A stretch of DNA of 64,000 nt from Cohnella sp. GbtcB17. Its GTDB lineage: Bacteria; Bacillota; Bacilli; Paenibacillales; Paenibacillaceae. Each line of letters opens with the position of its first letter. Positions within the stretch are counted from its first letter, which is position 1. The translations under genes and the position numbers were made by a program. The notes beneath the pieces were generated by a model. The model did not search any database and was not told where the DNA came from. It was given only the letters and a program-made list of their open reading frames with translations. This document shows, piece by piece, positions 9,350 through 18,710 of this stretch. The DNA is taken from contig NZ_JAGXJW010000008.1 of assembly GCF_019091135.1 (NCBI RefSeq), forward strand, positions 4,571-68,570, read 5' to 3'.

Positions 9350-10776
9350 GGCATGCCTACTTCGTGCCGGAGCTCCTGCCCCGCGCTTCGGTATTCGGAC
9401 GGAAGCAGCCCCGTACGGTCGCGGAAGAGGCGGCTGAAATACTTGTCGTCCTCGAAGCCGACCCGGCCCGCGATGTCGCGAATGGGCAAGTCCGTCCCGA
9501 CGAGCAGCGCCTTCGCGGCCGAAAGCCGAAGCTTGCGGAGCGCGTCCCCGAACGCTTCGCCGGACGCGAACTTCTTGAAGCACTGGCTGAAGTAGCTGCG
9601 GCTCATGCCGATGCGGCGCGCCACCTCGTCCTGATTCAGATCGCGGCCCGCGTTGCTCTTCATATAAAGCACGGCGCGGATCAGGCTGCCGAACACCTCG
9701 CGGGACAGCGACAGCTCGGCGAGACGCTGCTGAGTAAGATGCGCCGCCGCGGACAGCCAGCTTTTCCACTGCTTCCAATCGTGCAGCGTCTCCGGATCCC
9801 CAAGAACGTCAGCCAGCCCGTCCTCGTCTCCCGCTCCGCCGCGCCACCCCAGGTACGGCGCCCATTCCGCCGCGAGCGATCGGAGCCAGTCCTGCAGGCG
9901 CGCCGGGTCGACCTGCCACTGTTCGACTTGCAGGGCGAACTTGCGCCAGTCCTCGCCGTACAGCAGCCAACGGCACTCGGACCATTCCGCGAACGCCGCG
10001 TCGAGCTCGGCCGACGTCGGACCCGCGTCGGCCTTGAGCTCGCTCAGCGCGATCGCGCGTTCGGCGGCGTCGCCGCTCCCGCGGTAGAACAGGTGAACCG
10101 GCAGCCGCTCCGCGATCGCGCGCTCCGCCTCCCGCGCCGAGACGCGGTCGTCCCCGCCCGCCGTCACGAGCGCCGCGTGCCATCTGCCGGCGACATGCGC
10201 CGGCAGCTCGCGCAGCCAGGCCTCGGCCTGATCGGCTTGCGCGGACCAGATCCACAGACCGCCACCTACGCGGCGCGGCTTGCCCTCAAGCGCCAGGCTT
10301 GAAGGCGGCGTATCGTCTCTCGCCGCACGTCCTTTGGGCGCCAGCACCATGGCCGCCTCGAACGGCCGCTGCGCGCCGCCGGCCATCTGGCGCCGCTCCC
10401 ATTCGAACCGCTTCACGATGCGCTGCAGCGTCTCGTCCACGTTGCTCTTGTTGAGCAGCGTCTTGACGATGTAGTCGATCGCGCCGATCCGAAGCGCCTC
10501 CTGCACATAATCGAATTCGTGGTAGCAGGTGAGGATGACCGCCTTCGTCTTCGGATATCGGCTCCGGGCCTGGTCGATCAGCTCGAAGCCCGACATGCCG
10601 GGCATGCCGATATCGACGAACATCATGTCGACCTCGCGCTCGCCGAGCAGCGCCAGCGCGGAGGCCCCGTCCTTCGCCTCGCCGACGATGGAGATGCCGT
10701 ACGCGGACCAGTCCGCCAGCGCGATAAATCCACGACGCACCCTTTTCTCGTCGTCAACGACCAGCGCTTTGATCAT
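9346..10776 (-). CDS. YesN-type response regulator, AraC family (cluster A)
   Basis: The protein has 476 residues: receiver at 1-125 with Asp55 ('FVDIGMPGMSG'), a long divergent linker, and an AraC-type double HTH at about 375-470 ('EVARRIGMSRSYFSQCFKKF', 'DIAGRVGFEDDKYFSRLF'). Its start lies inside the end of the kinase gene (23-base overlap), and its stop overlaps the GTG start of the lipoprotein gene, so the three are co-translated. It is presumed to activate the permease/lipoprotein operon to its right. No binding site could be assigned. Confidence 0.92.
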   Translation of the reverse strand: MIKALVVDDEKRVRRGFIALADWSAYGISIVGEAKDGASALALLGEREVDMMFVDIGMPGMSGFELIDQARSRYPKTKAVILTCYHEFDYVQEALRIGAIDYIVKTLLNKSNVDETLQRIVKRFEWERRQMAGGAQRPFEAAMVLAPKGRAARDDTPPSSLALEGKPRRVGGGLWIWSAQADQAEAWLRELPAHVAGRWHAALVTAGGDDRVSAREAERAIAERLPVHLFYRGSGDAAERAIALSELKADAGPTSAELDAAFAEWSECRWLLYGEDWRKFALQVEQWQVDPARLQDWLRSLAAEWAPYLGWRGGAGDEDGLADVLGDPETLHDWKQWKSWLSAAAHLTQQRLAELSLSREVFGSLIRAVLYMKSNAGRDLNQDEVARRIGMSRSYFSQCFKKFASGEAFGDALRKLRLSAAKALLVGTDLPIRDIAGRVGFEDDKYFSRLFRDRTGLLPSEYRSAGQELRHEVGMP

Positions 10777-12508
10777 AGAGCTCCACCTCGCTTCGAATCG
10801 GTATGTGTACGGACAGCATCGTGCCTTCTCCCGGCACGCTGCGGATGCGCAGCAGATCGCCGCTGCCGTAATAGCTCTCGAGCAGCCGCTTGACGTATTT
10901 GAGTCCGATGCCCATCCCTACGCGGGAAGCGCCCTCGTCCTCAAGCAGTCCGGCAAGCGTCTCTTCGCTCATGCCGGGTCCGTTGTCCGTGACCCGGAGC
11001 GTCAGCATGCCCGGCACGTCCGGATCCCGCTCGACGACGACGCGGATCTCACCGCCTTCCTCGCTCTGCCCGTGATAGATCGCGTTTCCCACGAGCGGCT
11101 GCAGCAGGAAGCGCGGCATCGCGATCGACTCCGTGCCCGGCTCCGCGTCGATGCCGAAGGTCAGCTCGTCCTCGTAGCGATAGCTCTGCAGCTCGATATA
11201 ATGGCGCAGCGCCTCGAGCTCCTGGCCGACGGTAACGATCAAGCTGTTTTTTCCCATATTGTATTGAAGCACCTGGACGAGCAGCGTCACGATCCGGTCG
11301 ATCTCCTCCTGGCCGCCCGCTCTGGCGACCCATTGAACCGTGTTCAGCGTATTGTGGAGAAAATGCGGATTGATCTGGCTCAGCAGCTTTTCCGTCTCCA
11401 GCTGATACTTCGCCCGCTCGTTGTGTCCGATCTCGACGATCAAGCCGTTGACCGTCGTCTTCATGTCCTGGAAGCTGCCGAGGAGCTGGTCGAACTCCTC
11501 CACCTGCATATACTGAACCGGCGCCTCCCGGTCCCGGGTCATGCGGACGATCTCGCGGTTCACCTTGCGGATGGACCCGTAGACCTTGCGCCAGACGAGC
11601 ATCGCGAGCACGATCGCGAGTCCGAACGCGAAGGCGAACAGCAGCGCCAGCCGCCGGAACCAGTCGTTGATCTCCCGGTTGAATTCGTTTTTGCTGACGG
11701 CCGTCATGAGCTTCCAGCCCTGCGGGCTCTCATAGCCGAACAGGTAGTAGCCGCGATACGGTCCGCCGTCCGAAGCCGCGATCTCTTCGTAGCGCAGCTG
11801 CCCGGGATCGAGCGGCGGCTCGCCGTCGTCCGCGAACAGCGCGTCGCCCTCTTCGTCGAATACGTAATGCGACACCTTCATGCCGTACAGCGCGCTGTTC
11901 AGAATCTTGCGGAAGAGATTGTAGTTCGACTCCAGATAAATGTAAACCGGCGTCTGCTGCTCCGTGCGCACGACGCGCAGGGACGAGATGACCGTATTGT
12001 CGCTGTTCTTGTACTGCGTCCGGTGCGGTCCGTGGAAGACGGCCCCTTTATACTTCACAAACGGCGGCAGGTCCTCGATCGAGAAGCCGCTTATGACAGG
12101 CAGGTTGTTGAAAAGCACCGGCTCCGCGGCTTTCGGCATGTAGTACACGGTAAGCCCCACGTTCGGACTCGTGAAGTTGACCAGGTTCAGGCTGTCCTCA
12201 ATATCCTGCTTGATCTCTGCTTTATCATAGGTCTGGCTCGTCTTCAGATAACGGTTGACCAGCTCGGCCAGCCGCCCGTCCAGCGCGAATTGCTTGGAGA
12301 CGAAGTCCAGGTCGTTCAGCATGTTCTCCATCCCCGTCGCCTCCTGCTTGAGGCTCGCGTCGATGCCGCTGCGGATCTTGCCGGTCAGGATGGAGTGAAG
12401 CGACGAATACGTGTACGCGGAAAACAGGATCGGCGGGAACAGGCAGGCGATCAGCAGGTAGATGACGAGCGTGCGCCTCAGCGTGCCGGACTTGAAGGGA
12501 TGAGGCAT
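10754..12508 (-). CDS. YesM-type sensor histidine kinase (cluster A)
   Basis: About 584 residues. An N-terminal transmembrane helix, a dCACHE-like extracellular region (about 35-280), a second membrane helix ('LLFAFAFGLAIVLAMLVW'), HAMP, a His_kinase domain with 'QINPHFLHNTLN' (His about 382), and a HATPase ('LLQPLVGNAIYHG', 'GMGIGLKYVKR'). ATG 12508 and TTG 12514 are both possible and neither has a convincing ribosome site. It is probably expressed from the upstream transport operon or from a weak promoter in the 200-base gap, and it phosphorylates the overlapping YesN gene product. Confidence 0.9.
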   Translation of the reverse strand: MPHPFKSGTLRRTLVIYLLIACLFPPILFSAYTYSSLHSILTGKIRSGIDASLKQEATGMENMLNDLDFVSKQFALDGRLAELVNRYLKTSQTYDKAEIKQDIEDSLNLVNFTSPNVGLTVYYMPKAAEPVLFNNLPVISGFSIEDLPPFVKYKGAVFHGPHRTQYKNSDNTVISSLRVVRTEQQTPVYIYLESNYNLFRKILNSALYGMKVSHYVFDEEGDALFADDGEPPLDPGQLRYEEIAASDGGPYRGYYLFGYESPQGWKLMTAVSKNEFNREINDWFRRLALLFAFAFGLAIVLAMLVWRKVYGSIRKVNREIVRMTRDREAPVQYMQVEEFDQLLGSFQDMKTTVNGLIVEIGHNERAKYQLETEKLLSQINPHFLHNTLNTVQWVARAGGQEEIDRIVTLLVQVLQYNMGKNSLIVTVGQELEALRHYIELQSYRYEDELTFGIDAEPGTESIAMPRFLLQPLVGNAIYHGQSEEGGEIRVVVERDPDVPGMLTLRVTDNGPGMSEETLAGLLEDEGASRVGMGIGLKYVKRLLESYYGSGDLLRIRSVPGEGTMLSVHIPIRSEVELYDQSAGR

Positions 12509-12660
12509 CTTCAAATATCGTGACAGAAACAGTTGCGTGCATCCCCTCTCGTTGCGCCGGGCTCGTTGTGTCAGGCCTACCGCCCCTGTATACGCTTTCT
12601 ATTTTAACAAATAACGCGGATTCCCGACAGCGGAAGCCGTTTCCTCGCCGCGATGCCCGA

Positions 12661-12704
12661 AAAGCTTATCGCCCTCCCCTAACAAGGGCGGCGATAAGCT
12701 TCAG
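12661..12704 (-). terminator. Long hairpin after the solute-binding-protein gene
   Basis: AAGCTTATCGCC at 12663-12674 pairs with GGCGATAAGCTT at 12691-12702, with further pairing inside. On the minus strand the stem ends in TTTTC, a short U-run. It lies just after the lipoprotein stop and could act as a partial terminator or as a 3' stabiliser ahead of the kinase-regulator genes. Confidence 0.65.
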
Positions 12705-12727
12705 ACTGCTGCTGTGGCTTCAAATCC

Positions 12728-14524
12728 TTACTTGGCGCGATATTCGAATACCTTTTCGTTTTGCGATTTGTTCCAGTTGTAGACGTCGTCGTAGCCGAGG
12801 CCCTTGGCTTTCGAGATCATTTCCTTTTTCAGCTTGTCGAACTCGGCCTCGTTTTTCGCGAATACCATCTTCCAGGAATACTGCTTGATGACCTGCGACA
12901 CCTGTCCCTGCTTCTGCGACAGCTCGTCGGAGATGACCTCCGGCGCCGTGCCGGTGAAGATTTGCTTGTTGACCGCGATCATGTCGTTTTTCTGCAAATA
13001 ATCCTTGGCACTCGTCGCGCCGCCCATCGCGGCCCGCCAGCTCTCCTCCAGCTTGTTGGGCGTCTGGGCGAGCGTCGACGTCCACAGCGTGTAATCGTAG
13101 GGATCGCCGGTCTCCGGATTGATCGTCGTCAGCTTGAACGTCGTGTTGTTGATCTGGTTCATGCCGTCCTTCCAGGTACCGCCGCCGAACTCGTCGGGCA
13201 CCGCCGTCGGGTTGGACGGGAGCGCCTGCTGGCCGAATTCAGTCAGCGTCGGCTTGCCGCCTTCGAGCTTCCATGCGAGGCCTTCCGGACCGTAGTTGGC
13301 GACCATCGTCCCCTCGGGGCTGTACATCCAGTCGAGGAATTCGAGCACGCGCTCCGGGTGCTTGGCCTTGGCGCCGATCGCCCAGATGCGGTTGCCGCCG
13401 TAAGGATTGTTACCGTAAGAGAACGTGCGCTCCTCCTCGAACGGCACAAGCGCGAAGCCCTTGCCTGCGGCGAGACGCTCAGGCGTATTGTACGTATTCA
13501 GCCACGGGAACCAGGTGAACAGCAGCTGGCCGTCAGTCATCTTGTTGACGACGTCGTCGAACTTTTGCGTCATCGAATCCGGATCGACGAGCCCCATTTG
13601 ATTGGCGTCGAAGTACAGCTTCAAGCCGCGCATATAGAAGCCGTCTTCGTCGAGCACGCCCTGCACTTCGTTTTTGTCGGCCGAGATGAGCGTGAATCCG
13701 CCGGGATTGAAGCCGTCTCCCTCGTCGAAGCCGTTCAGCCCCGCCCAAGCCTTGGTGTTCATCATCATGTTGCCGTCCCAGTCCTGCCACATCGAGAAGG
13801 CGTACGTCGGACGACCGGAATCGCTCTTGGGCTCCAGCTCCTGCATCTTCTTGAGCACGGGGAGGTAATCCTCCATCTTGACGATCTTCGGACTGCCGGC
13901 CTTCACGTAGAGATCGTAGCGCAGGTTCGGGTTGTAGGTCATGTCCTTGCCTTCCGAAGGGCCGTCTCCCTCGCCGACGTCGAAGCCGACGCCGTATACT
14001 TTAGAGCCGCCGCCGAAGTTGACCTTATTTTTCTCGATCGCCTTCGGCGCATACTTGATCAAGTTCTGGCCGTACTTGTCGAGTAGGCCGTCCTGCGTCC
14101 AGTCAAGCAGCATGCCCGCCTTGATCGCGTCCTGGTACTTCTGGCCGTCGTCGCCGAATACAACGAGGTCGCCGAGGTTGCCCGCCGACATCATCGCGGA
14201 AAACTTCACGTCGCCGCCGCCCTCGAGGTTCGAGGAGATGATGTTGAGGTCGAGGTTGAACTTGTCCTTGACGACCTTGGCGAACCAGCCCTGCTGCTCG
14301 CCCGAGAAGTTGGACAGCATCGAAAACACGTCGATCTTGTAGGCGTCGCGCTGCGGCGCGCTGGATCCGGAAGCGCTTGCAGAAGCGCCGGACGATGCCG
14401 AGCCGGACGGCGCGGCGGTCGGCGAAGCGTTGTTGTTGTTGCCGCCGGAGCAGGCTGCAAGGCTGGCTGCGAGCAGCACGGCGACGGATGCGGTTAGCGC
14501 TTTTTTCTTTTTCATCTGAACCAC
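12728..14524 (-). CDS. LplA-type extracellular solute-binding lipoprotein (cluster A)
   Basis: A 598-residue lipoprotein with basic 'MKKKK', a hydrophobic stretch and lipobox LAAC (Cys25 counted from GTG 14524), then an Asn/Ala/Ser-rich tether. GTG 14524 is preferred because GGGAGG lies 8 bases upstream; the in-frame ATG at 14515 is 17 bases away. It is the substrate receptor for the two permeases transcribed just before it. Motifs such as 'LLFTWFPWLNTYNTPERLAAGKG' fall in the family's ligand cleft region. The substrate is unknown, with an oligosaccharide likely. No ATPase gene is adjacent, so a shared MsmX-like ATPase encoded elsewhere would have to drive the system. Confidence 0.92.
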   Translation of the reverse strand: MVQMKKKKALTASVAVLLAASLAACSGGNNNNASPTAAPSGSASSGASASASGSSAPQRDAYKIDVFSMLSNFSGEQQGWFAKVVKDKFNLDLNIISSNLEGGGDVKFSAMMSAGNLGDLVVFGDDGQKYQDAIKAGMLLDWTQDGLLDKYGQNLIKYAPKAIEKNKVNFGGGSKVYGVGFDVGEGDGPSEGKDMTYNPNLRYDLYVKAGSPKIVKMEDYLPVLKKMQELEPKSDSGRPTYAFSMWQDWDGNMMMNTKAWAGLNGFDEGDGFNPGGFTLISADKNEVQGVLDEDGFYMRGLKLYFDANQMGLVDPDSMTQKFDDVVNKMTDGQLLFTWFPWLNTYNTPERLAAGKGFALVPFEEERTFSYGNNPYGGNRIWAIGAKAKHPERVLEFLDWMYSPEGTMVANYGPEGLAWKLEGGKPTLTEFGQQALPSNPTAVPDEFGGGTWKDGMNQINNTTFKLTTINPETGDPYDYTLWTSTLAQTPNKLEESWRAAMGGATSAKDYLQKNDMIAVNKQIFTGTAPEVISDELSQKQGQVSQVIKQYSWKMVFAKNEAEFDKLKKEMISKAKGLGYDDVYNWNKSQNEKVFEYRAK

Positions 14525-14668
14525 GGGGTAGTCCTCCCTTTGATAGATAGCTATTGGTCGTTCGGACGAACATGGAGCGGTCTGCGGTCTGTCGTTCCGG
14601 TCACATCGCGGGCTCCGGACTCACCTCCTTAAAATGAACCCGCCGGAGCGTCGAGCCGTCGTTCGGAC

Positions 14669-15565
14669 TCAGCCCTTGACTGCGCCGATCATGATGCCTT
14701 TGACGAAAAACCGCTGGAAGAAAGGATATACGAACAGGATCGGAATGACGACGATCATCGAGACGGTTGTGCGGATCGAGGTGGCCGTCTGCATCTTGGA
14801 CAAGTCGACGTTGGCTGCGCCCCCGCTGCTGCGGATGATGGCTGCGAGCGAGTTGGACTCGTTCAAATACTTGTAGAGCACGAACTGGAGCGTGTAATAC
14901 TTCTGGTCGGTCATGAGGAACACAGTGTCGATAAAGGAGTTCCATTGCGTCACAGCGGAGAAGATGGCGATGGTGGCGGCGATCGGCATGATGAGCGGCA
15001 GAATAATGCGGAAGAACAGCGTCATCGTCCCTGCGCCGTCCATCTCTGCCGACTCCTGAAGCACCTCCGGCAGCGACTCGACGAACGTTTTGACCAGGAT
15101 CACGTAGAACGGCGAGACGATCATCGGCAAGATGTATGCCATGAAGTTGTTCGTCATGTGCAGCTTCAGCATGATGACGTACCACGGAATGATGCCCGCG
15201 TTGAAGTACATCGTGATCATGATGAACCGGTACCAGAACGTGCGGGCCCACATCTTGCGCTTGGTGAAAATGTAGCCGAGAAACGCGGAGCCTGCGACCG
15301 TCGCCAGCGTCCCGATAACCGTGCGTCCGACGGAGACGATGGCGGCCTGCGACAGGCCTTTAAGCTTCAGCACCTGAAGGTAGTTGTTGAAGTGAATCTC
15401 CTTCGGGTACCACATGACGAGCCCTCTCGAGCTGAGGTCGTTGCTGCTGATCGTGTTGATGAACAGGTAGTAGAACGGGAACAGGCACAGCAGCGTGAAG
15501 ATGGCGAAGAACAGGTAGTTAAATGTGTGAAACACTTTATCGCCGGTCGAACTGCGGATCTTCAA
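14669..15565 (-). CDS. LplC-type carbohydrate ABC permease (cluster A)
   Basis: 298 residues with six predicted membrane segments and the cytoplasmic EAA loop 'ESAEMDGAGTMTLFFRIILP', which docks an ATPase. The C-terminal 'FFVKGIMIGAVKG' is typical of LplC/YtcP proteins. TTG 15565 is the start: AAGGAGGAG sits 6 bases upstream. It lies 18 bases after the LplB-type gene and pairs with it as the transmembrane core. Confidence 0.93.
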   Translation of the reverse strand: MKIRSSTGDKVFHTFNYLFFAIFTLLCLFPFYYLFINTISSNDLSSRGLVMWYPKEIHFNNYLQVLKLKGLSQAAIVSVGRTVIGTLATVAGSAFLGYIFTKRKMWARTFWYRFIMITMYFNAGIIPWYVIMLKLHMTNNFMAYILPMIVSPFYVILVKTFVESLPEVLQESAEMDGAGTMTLFFRIILPLIMPIAATIAIFSAVTQWNSFIDTVFLMTDQKYYTLQFVLYKYLNESNSLAAIIRSSGGAANVDLSKMQTATSIRTTVSMIVVIPILFVYPFFQRFFVKGIMIGAVKG

Positions 15566-15583
15566 GTTCGGCTCCTCCTTTGC

Positions 15584-16552
15584 TTAGATGATCGATTCGC
15601 CGCGGACCCACTTCGACAGCCGGTTGGCGAAGAACAGCAGCGCGATGCTGATGATCGACTTCAGCATGCTGACGGCCGTCGCGAACGAGAAATTGGTGCC
15701 GAGCATGCCCGTGTTGTAAACGTAGAGGTCGAGCACTTCGATGTGGTCCTTGTTGATCGGGTTTTGAAAAACGAAGTATTGCTCCATCCCATTGTTGATG
15801 AAGTTGGCGATCGAGAGCAGCAGCAGCACGAAGTACGTCGGCATGATGCCCGGCACTGTGATGTTCCACATTTGGCGGAAGCGGCCCGCGCCGTCGACCT
15901 TCGCGGCATCGTACTGCTCCTGGTCGATGCCGGTGATAGCGGCGATGTACATGATCGCGCCCCAGCCGAGCCCTTTCCAGGTGGCCCATAGGATCATGGC
16001 GAGCCAGGTATGGCTGTCGTTCGCCAGGTAGTTGAAGCCGCGGTCCTGGAAGCCGAGCTCGATCATGAGCTTGTTGATGAGTCCGTTATCCACGTTAAAC
16101 ATCATGAAGGCGATTGCATAAACGAGCACCCAGCTGATGAAGTTCGGCAGCGTCGTCAGGATCTGTACCGTCTTCTTGAAGCGCATCGACCGGATCTCCG
16201 ACAGCAGGATCGCGAAGGCGACCGGCAGCACCGAGGTCAGAATGCCAAGGGCGCTCATGGCGACGGTGTTTTTCATGACCCGCAGCACTTCTTGCGTCTG
16301 CGTGGGGTTGGCGAAGATCGAGCGGAACCACTGCAGGCCGACGAACGGCGTGTCGCTCAGCTTGAAGCCGGGACGATAGTTGTAAAGCGAGTAAATCCAG
16401 CCGTACAGCGGCATATAGCTGAACACGAATACGAGCACAAGGAAAGGAAGCGCATACAAAAACAATCGGTAACGTTCCGTAATGCCGCGTCTTCGCGAGA
16501 CTGGCTGAGCGACGGTCTGAGGATGCGGCGAGGTGCCGGCAGCCGAATTCAT
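15584..16552 (-). CDS. LplB-type carbohydrate ABC permease, first gene of cluster A
   Basis: 322 residues. The frame is open further upstream, but ATG 16552 has AAGGAGG 6 bases before it and gives the expected short cytoplasmic N-terminus ahead of the first helix ('LFLYALPFLVLVFVFSYMPL'). The EAA loop is 'DAAKVDGAGRFRQMWNITVP'. It forms the permease heterodimer with the LplC-type protein. It is preceded by a long untranslated leader. Confidence 0.92.
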   Translation of the reverse strand: MNSAAGTSPHPQTVAQPVSRRRGITERYRLFLYALPFLVLVFVFSYMPLYGWIYSLYNYRPGFKLSDTPFVGLQWFRSIFANPTQTQEVLRVMKNTVAMSALGILTSVLPVAFAILLSEIRSMRFKKTVQILTTLPNFISWVLVYAIAFMMFNVDNGLINKLMIELGFQDRGFNYLANDSHTWLAMILWATWKGLGWGAIMYIAAITGIDQEQYDAAKVDGAGRFRQMWNITVPGIMPTYFVLLLLSIANFINNGMEQYFVFQNPINKDHIEVLDLYVYNTGMLGTNFSFATAVSMLKSIISIALLFFANRLSKWVRGESII

Positions 16553-17176
16553 AAAATTCCTCCTTCTGGGGTGGCAAGGCGCCGCCTGCGGCTTCAGCCT
16601 TGACGGCCGACTGGCTTGCGAGGGAACGAAGTGGCGCAGCGTCTCGCGAATGGCCGGAAATCGTTTTCCATTCGTCGGCTGCCGGAGCCTTTCCCTCTCT
16701 TCTACACTTCTTATTGTAGCTAGCGCAGCCAATGTAAGGGGATACAAAACGGTTTTAGCGTTTGTGACAGCTGTCGCGAGACATCGAACGAAATTCTGCC
16801 GACTGTAAACGAATTTCTAACCCCGCCCATACGTTTGCCTAGTCGCTCCTCGATTCCGGTTATGTAGATATCCGTTTTTCCGCCGTTTTAACGGTATCCC
16901 CTTTGTTCAGGATGGAATTCTGTATACGGTCGGCGCCCCCTCTTTCCCATATCCCTCGCGCGCGTAAAATTGGCCAGATGCCGCGTATAAGGAGGCGGTT
17001 TGCGGGTGCGGTAGCGGAACTTTTTTCCTTTATGGCGGGTGAATGGCGGTTTGCGGGTGCGGTAGCGGAACTTTTTTCGTTATGGCGAACAGAAGGTGAC
17101 GCAAGCAGCAGGCGGATGCAAAGAGGCACCCCCCTCCGCGAATCGGCGAAGATATGGGTGCCGGCAATCCTTTAAA
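16553..17176. other. Intergenic region: leader of cluster A plus a two-copy 51-bp repeat
   Basis: No gene is seen in these 624 bases. The cluster A end carries a small hairpin (GGAAA-TCGT-TTTCC near 16660), a TACAAT box near 16713-16718 on the minus strand without a good -35, and a perfect palindrome GACAGCTGTC at 16766-16775 that could be an operator. The left-over part near 17000 holds the 51-bp repeat listed separately. No terminator was recognised for the MFS gene. Confidence 0.55.
16994..17080. repeat. Two-copy direct repeat, period 51 bp
   Basis: A block starting GGCGGTTTGCGGGTGCGG and ending in GGAACTTTTTTC occurs at 16994 and again at 17045, exactly 51 bases apart, identical over about 34 bases and then similar ('TTTATGGCG' and 'GTTATGGCG'). 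It lies in non-coding DNA. Confidence 0.85.
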
Positions 17177-18424
17177 CTAAGCGGCGCGTTTGCGGTCGGA
17201 CGGCAGCAGCATGGCCAGGAAGCCGACGACCGGCAGGATGCCGATCGTGCGCATGACCTCGGACATGCCGTAGACGTCGGCGGCTTTGCCGAGCACGACT
17301 GCGCCGATGGCGCCCATGCCGAAGGCGAGGCCGGTCGTGAGGCCGGAGGCCATGCCGACTTTGGTCGGCAGCAGGTGCTGCGCGTAGACGACGGCGACCG
17401 AGAAGCCGGACAACAGGATGAAGCCCATGATCGCGATGACCGGATAGACGGCCCACAGCGGCACGTACGGCAGTGCGAGCGAAAACGGCAAGGCGCCGAC
17501 GATCGAGAGCACGATCATTTTTTTCAGCCCGATCCGGTCCGCCATGACGCCGCCGAAGAAGGTGCCCGCCACGCCCGTAGCGAGGAACAGGAACAGCGGG
17601 ATCTGCGCGGACGACTTGGATAAACCGTAGTGATCGATCAGGTAAAACTGGTAAAACCCGCTGATCCCCGAGTGGTACCAGGAACGGCCGAAGACGATGA
17701 AGACGAGCAGCGTCATGGCGAACAGCGCGCGCGGATGGTTCGTCAGCTCGGCGACGGCTCCCCCGCCCGCCTTGCGCTTGGCGCTCGCCGCGGCGCTTCG
17801 TTCTTTCCAGGCGGTCAGTTGCTTCTTGTACCACGGCGTCAGCCACATCAAGGCGGCGATGGCGAATGCCGCGAACAGCGTCCCCCAGATCGCGCCGTGC
17901 TGACCGAACGGGATAAAGATCGCCGCTGCCATGAGCGGCGCGAGCGAGCTGCCTGCATTGCCGCCGACCTGGTAGATCGATTGGGCGAGCCCCCGCTTGC
18001 CGCCCGCTGCGAAGTAGACGACGCGCGAACCTTCAGGGTGGAAGATGGACGAGCCGAGACCGATGAACATGACCGCTAGCAGCACGCTCCAGAATGCCGG
18101 CGCGAAGGCGATGCCGACCATGCCGACGAGGCTGAGGCACATCCCGAGCGGCAGCAGGTAAGGCCGTGCGGTCTTGTCCGTATAGGAACCGACGACCGGC
18201 TGCATGACGGATGACGTCATATTGAGCGCGAACGTGATCCAGCCCACCTGGGCGAACGAGAGGCTGAGCGACTTTTCGAGGACGGTGAACATCGCCGGGA
18301 CGACCGCTTGCATCGAATCGTTCATCATATGAACGAAGCTGATGCAGAGCAGCACGGGCATGACGGCGAGCGAGGCGTCGCGGGCGCTGCCCGGCTCGGC
18401 GCGCGTCGATGCGGTGGATGCCAT
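17177..18424 (-). CDS. MFS exporter, fosmidomycin-resistance (Fsr)-like
   Basis: 415 residues with about 12 membrane helices. The N-terminal half matches the Fsr subfamily ('HMMNDSMQAVVPAMFTVLEK', 'SSIFHPEGSRVVYFAAGGKR', 'GGNAGSSLAPL'). The expected activity is proton-coupled export of small molecules, with fosmidomycin as the namesake substrate and the real substrate unknown. The start ATG 18424 has AAGGAA 7 bases upstream. It appears monocistronic. Confidence 0.85.
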   Translation of the reverse strand: MASTASTRAEPGSARDASLAVMPVLLCISFVHMMNDSMQAVVPAMFTVLEKSLSLSFAQVGWITFALNMTSSVMQPVVGSYTDKTARPYLLPLGMCLSLVGMVGIAFAPAFWSVLLAVMFIGLGSSIFHPEGSRVVYFAAGGKRGLAQSIYQVGGNAGSSLAPLMAAAIFIPFGQHGAIWGTLFAAFAIAALMWLTPWYKKQLTAWKERSAAASAKRKAGGGAVAELTNHPRALFAMTLLVFIVFGRSWYHSGISGFYQFYLIDHYGLSKSSAQIPLFLFLATGVAGTFFGGVMADRIGLKKMIVLSIVGALPFSLALPYVPLWAVYPVIAIMGFILLSGFSVAVVYAQHLLPTKVGMASGLTTGLAFGMGAIGAVVLGKAADVYGMSEVMRTIGILPVVGFLAMLLPSDRKRAA

Positions 18425-18710
18425 GAATGATTCCTTCTTTCGGGATTTTCCGTTTGATGAGATTAAAGTTTAGGAGCCGCAGCCCGCGAAGTCAAGCGAA
18501 CAATATCGATCGGGGCCATCGGAATAACGCATTTTGAACGGACACGCTTCATTATAAGAGCAGCCTTCCTGGCCGATAAGAGCAGTCATTCTGGCTGCAT
18601 CCGAGGGATTGCCGCCGTCGGAAGCGGACATATTGACTAATGTGGCGCTCCTGCGTGTTTGTCTGCGGGGACGTCCTTTATGATTGCGACACCGGGAGGT
18701 TTGGCATATC
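18425..18710. other. Divergent intergenic region with short repeats
   Basis: It separates the MFS gene (-) from the TlpA-like gene (+). It holds ATAAGAGCAG twice (18554 and 18576, 22 bases apart). No clear promoter pair was found for either gene; TTGACT at 18633-18638 is a possible -35 without a good -10. No ORF with a ribosome site was seen. Confidence 0.4.

Noticed and set aside
12225..12542. A 105-codon frame starting upstream of the cluster A kinase gene
   Set aside because: It has GAGAGGGG right before its ATG but overlaps the kinase signal/membrane region out of frame and has no recognisable content.
16804..16817. TGTAAACGAATTTC upstream of cluster A as a cre site
   Set aside because: Only the left half matches the consensus; the right half fails at three fixed positions.
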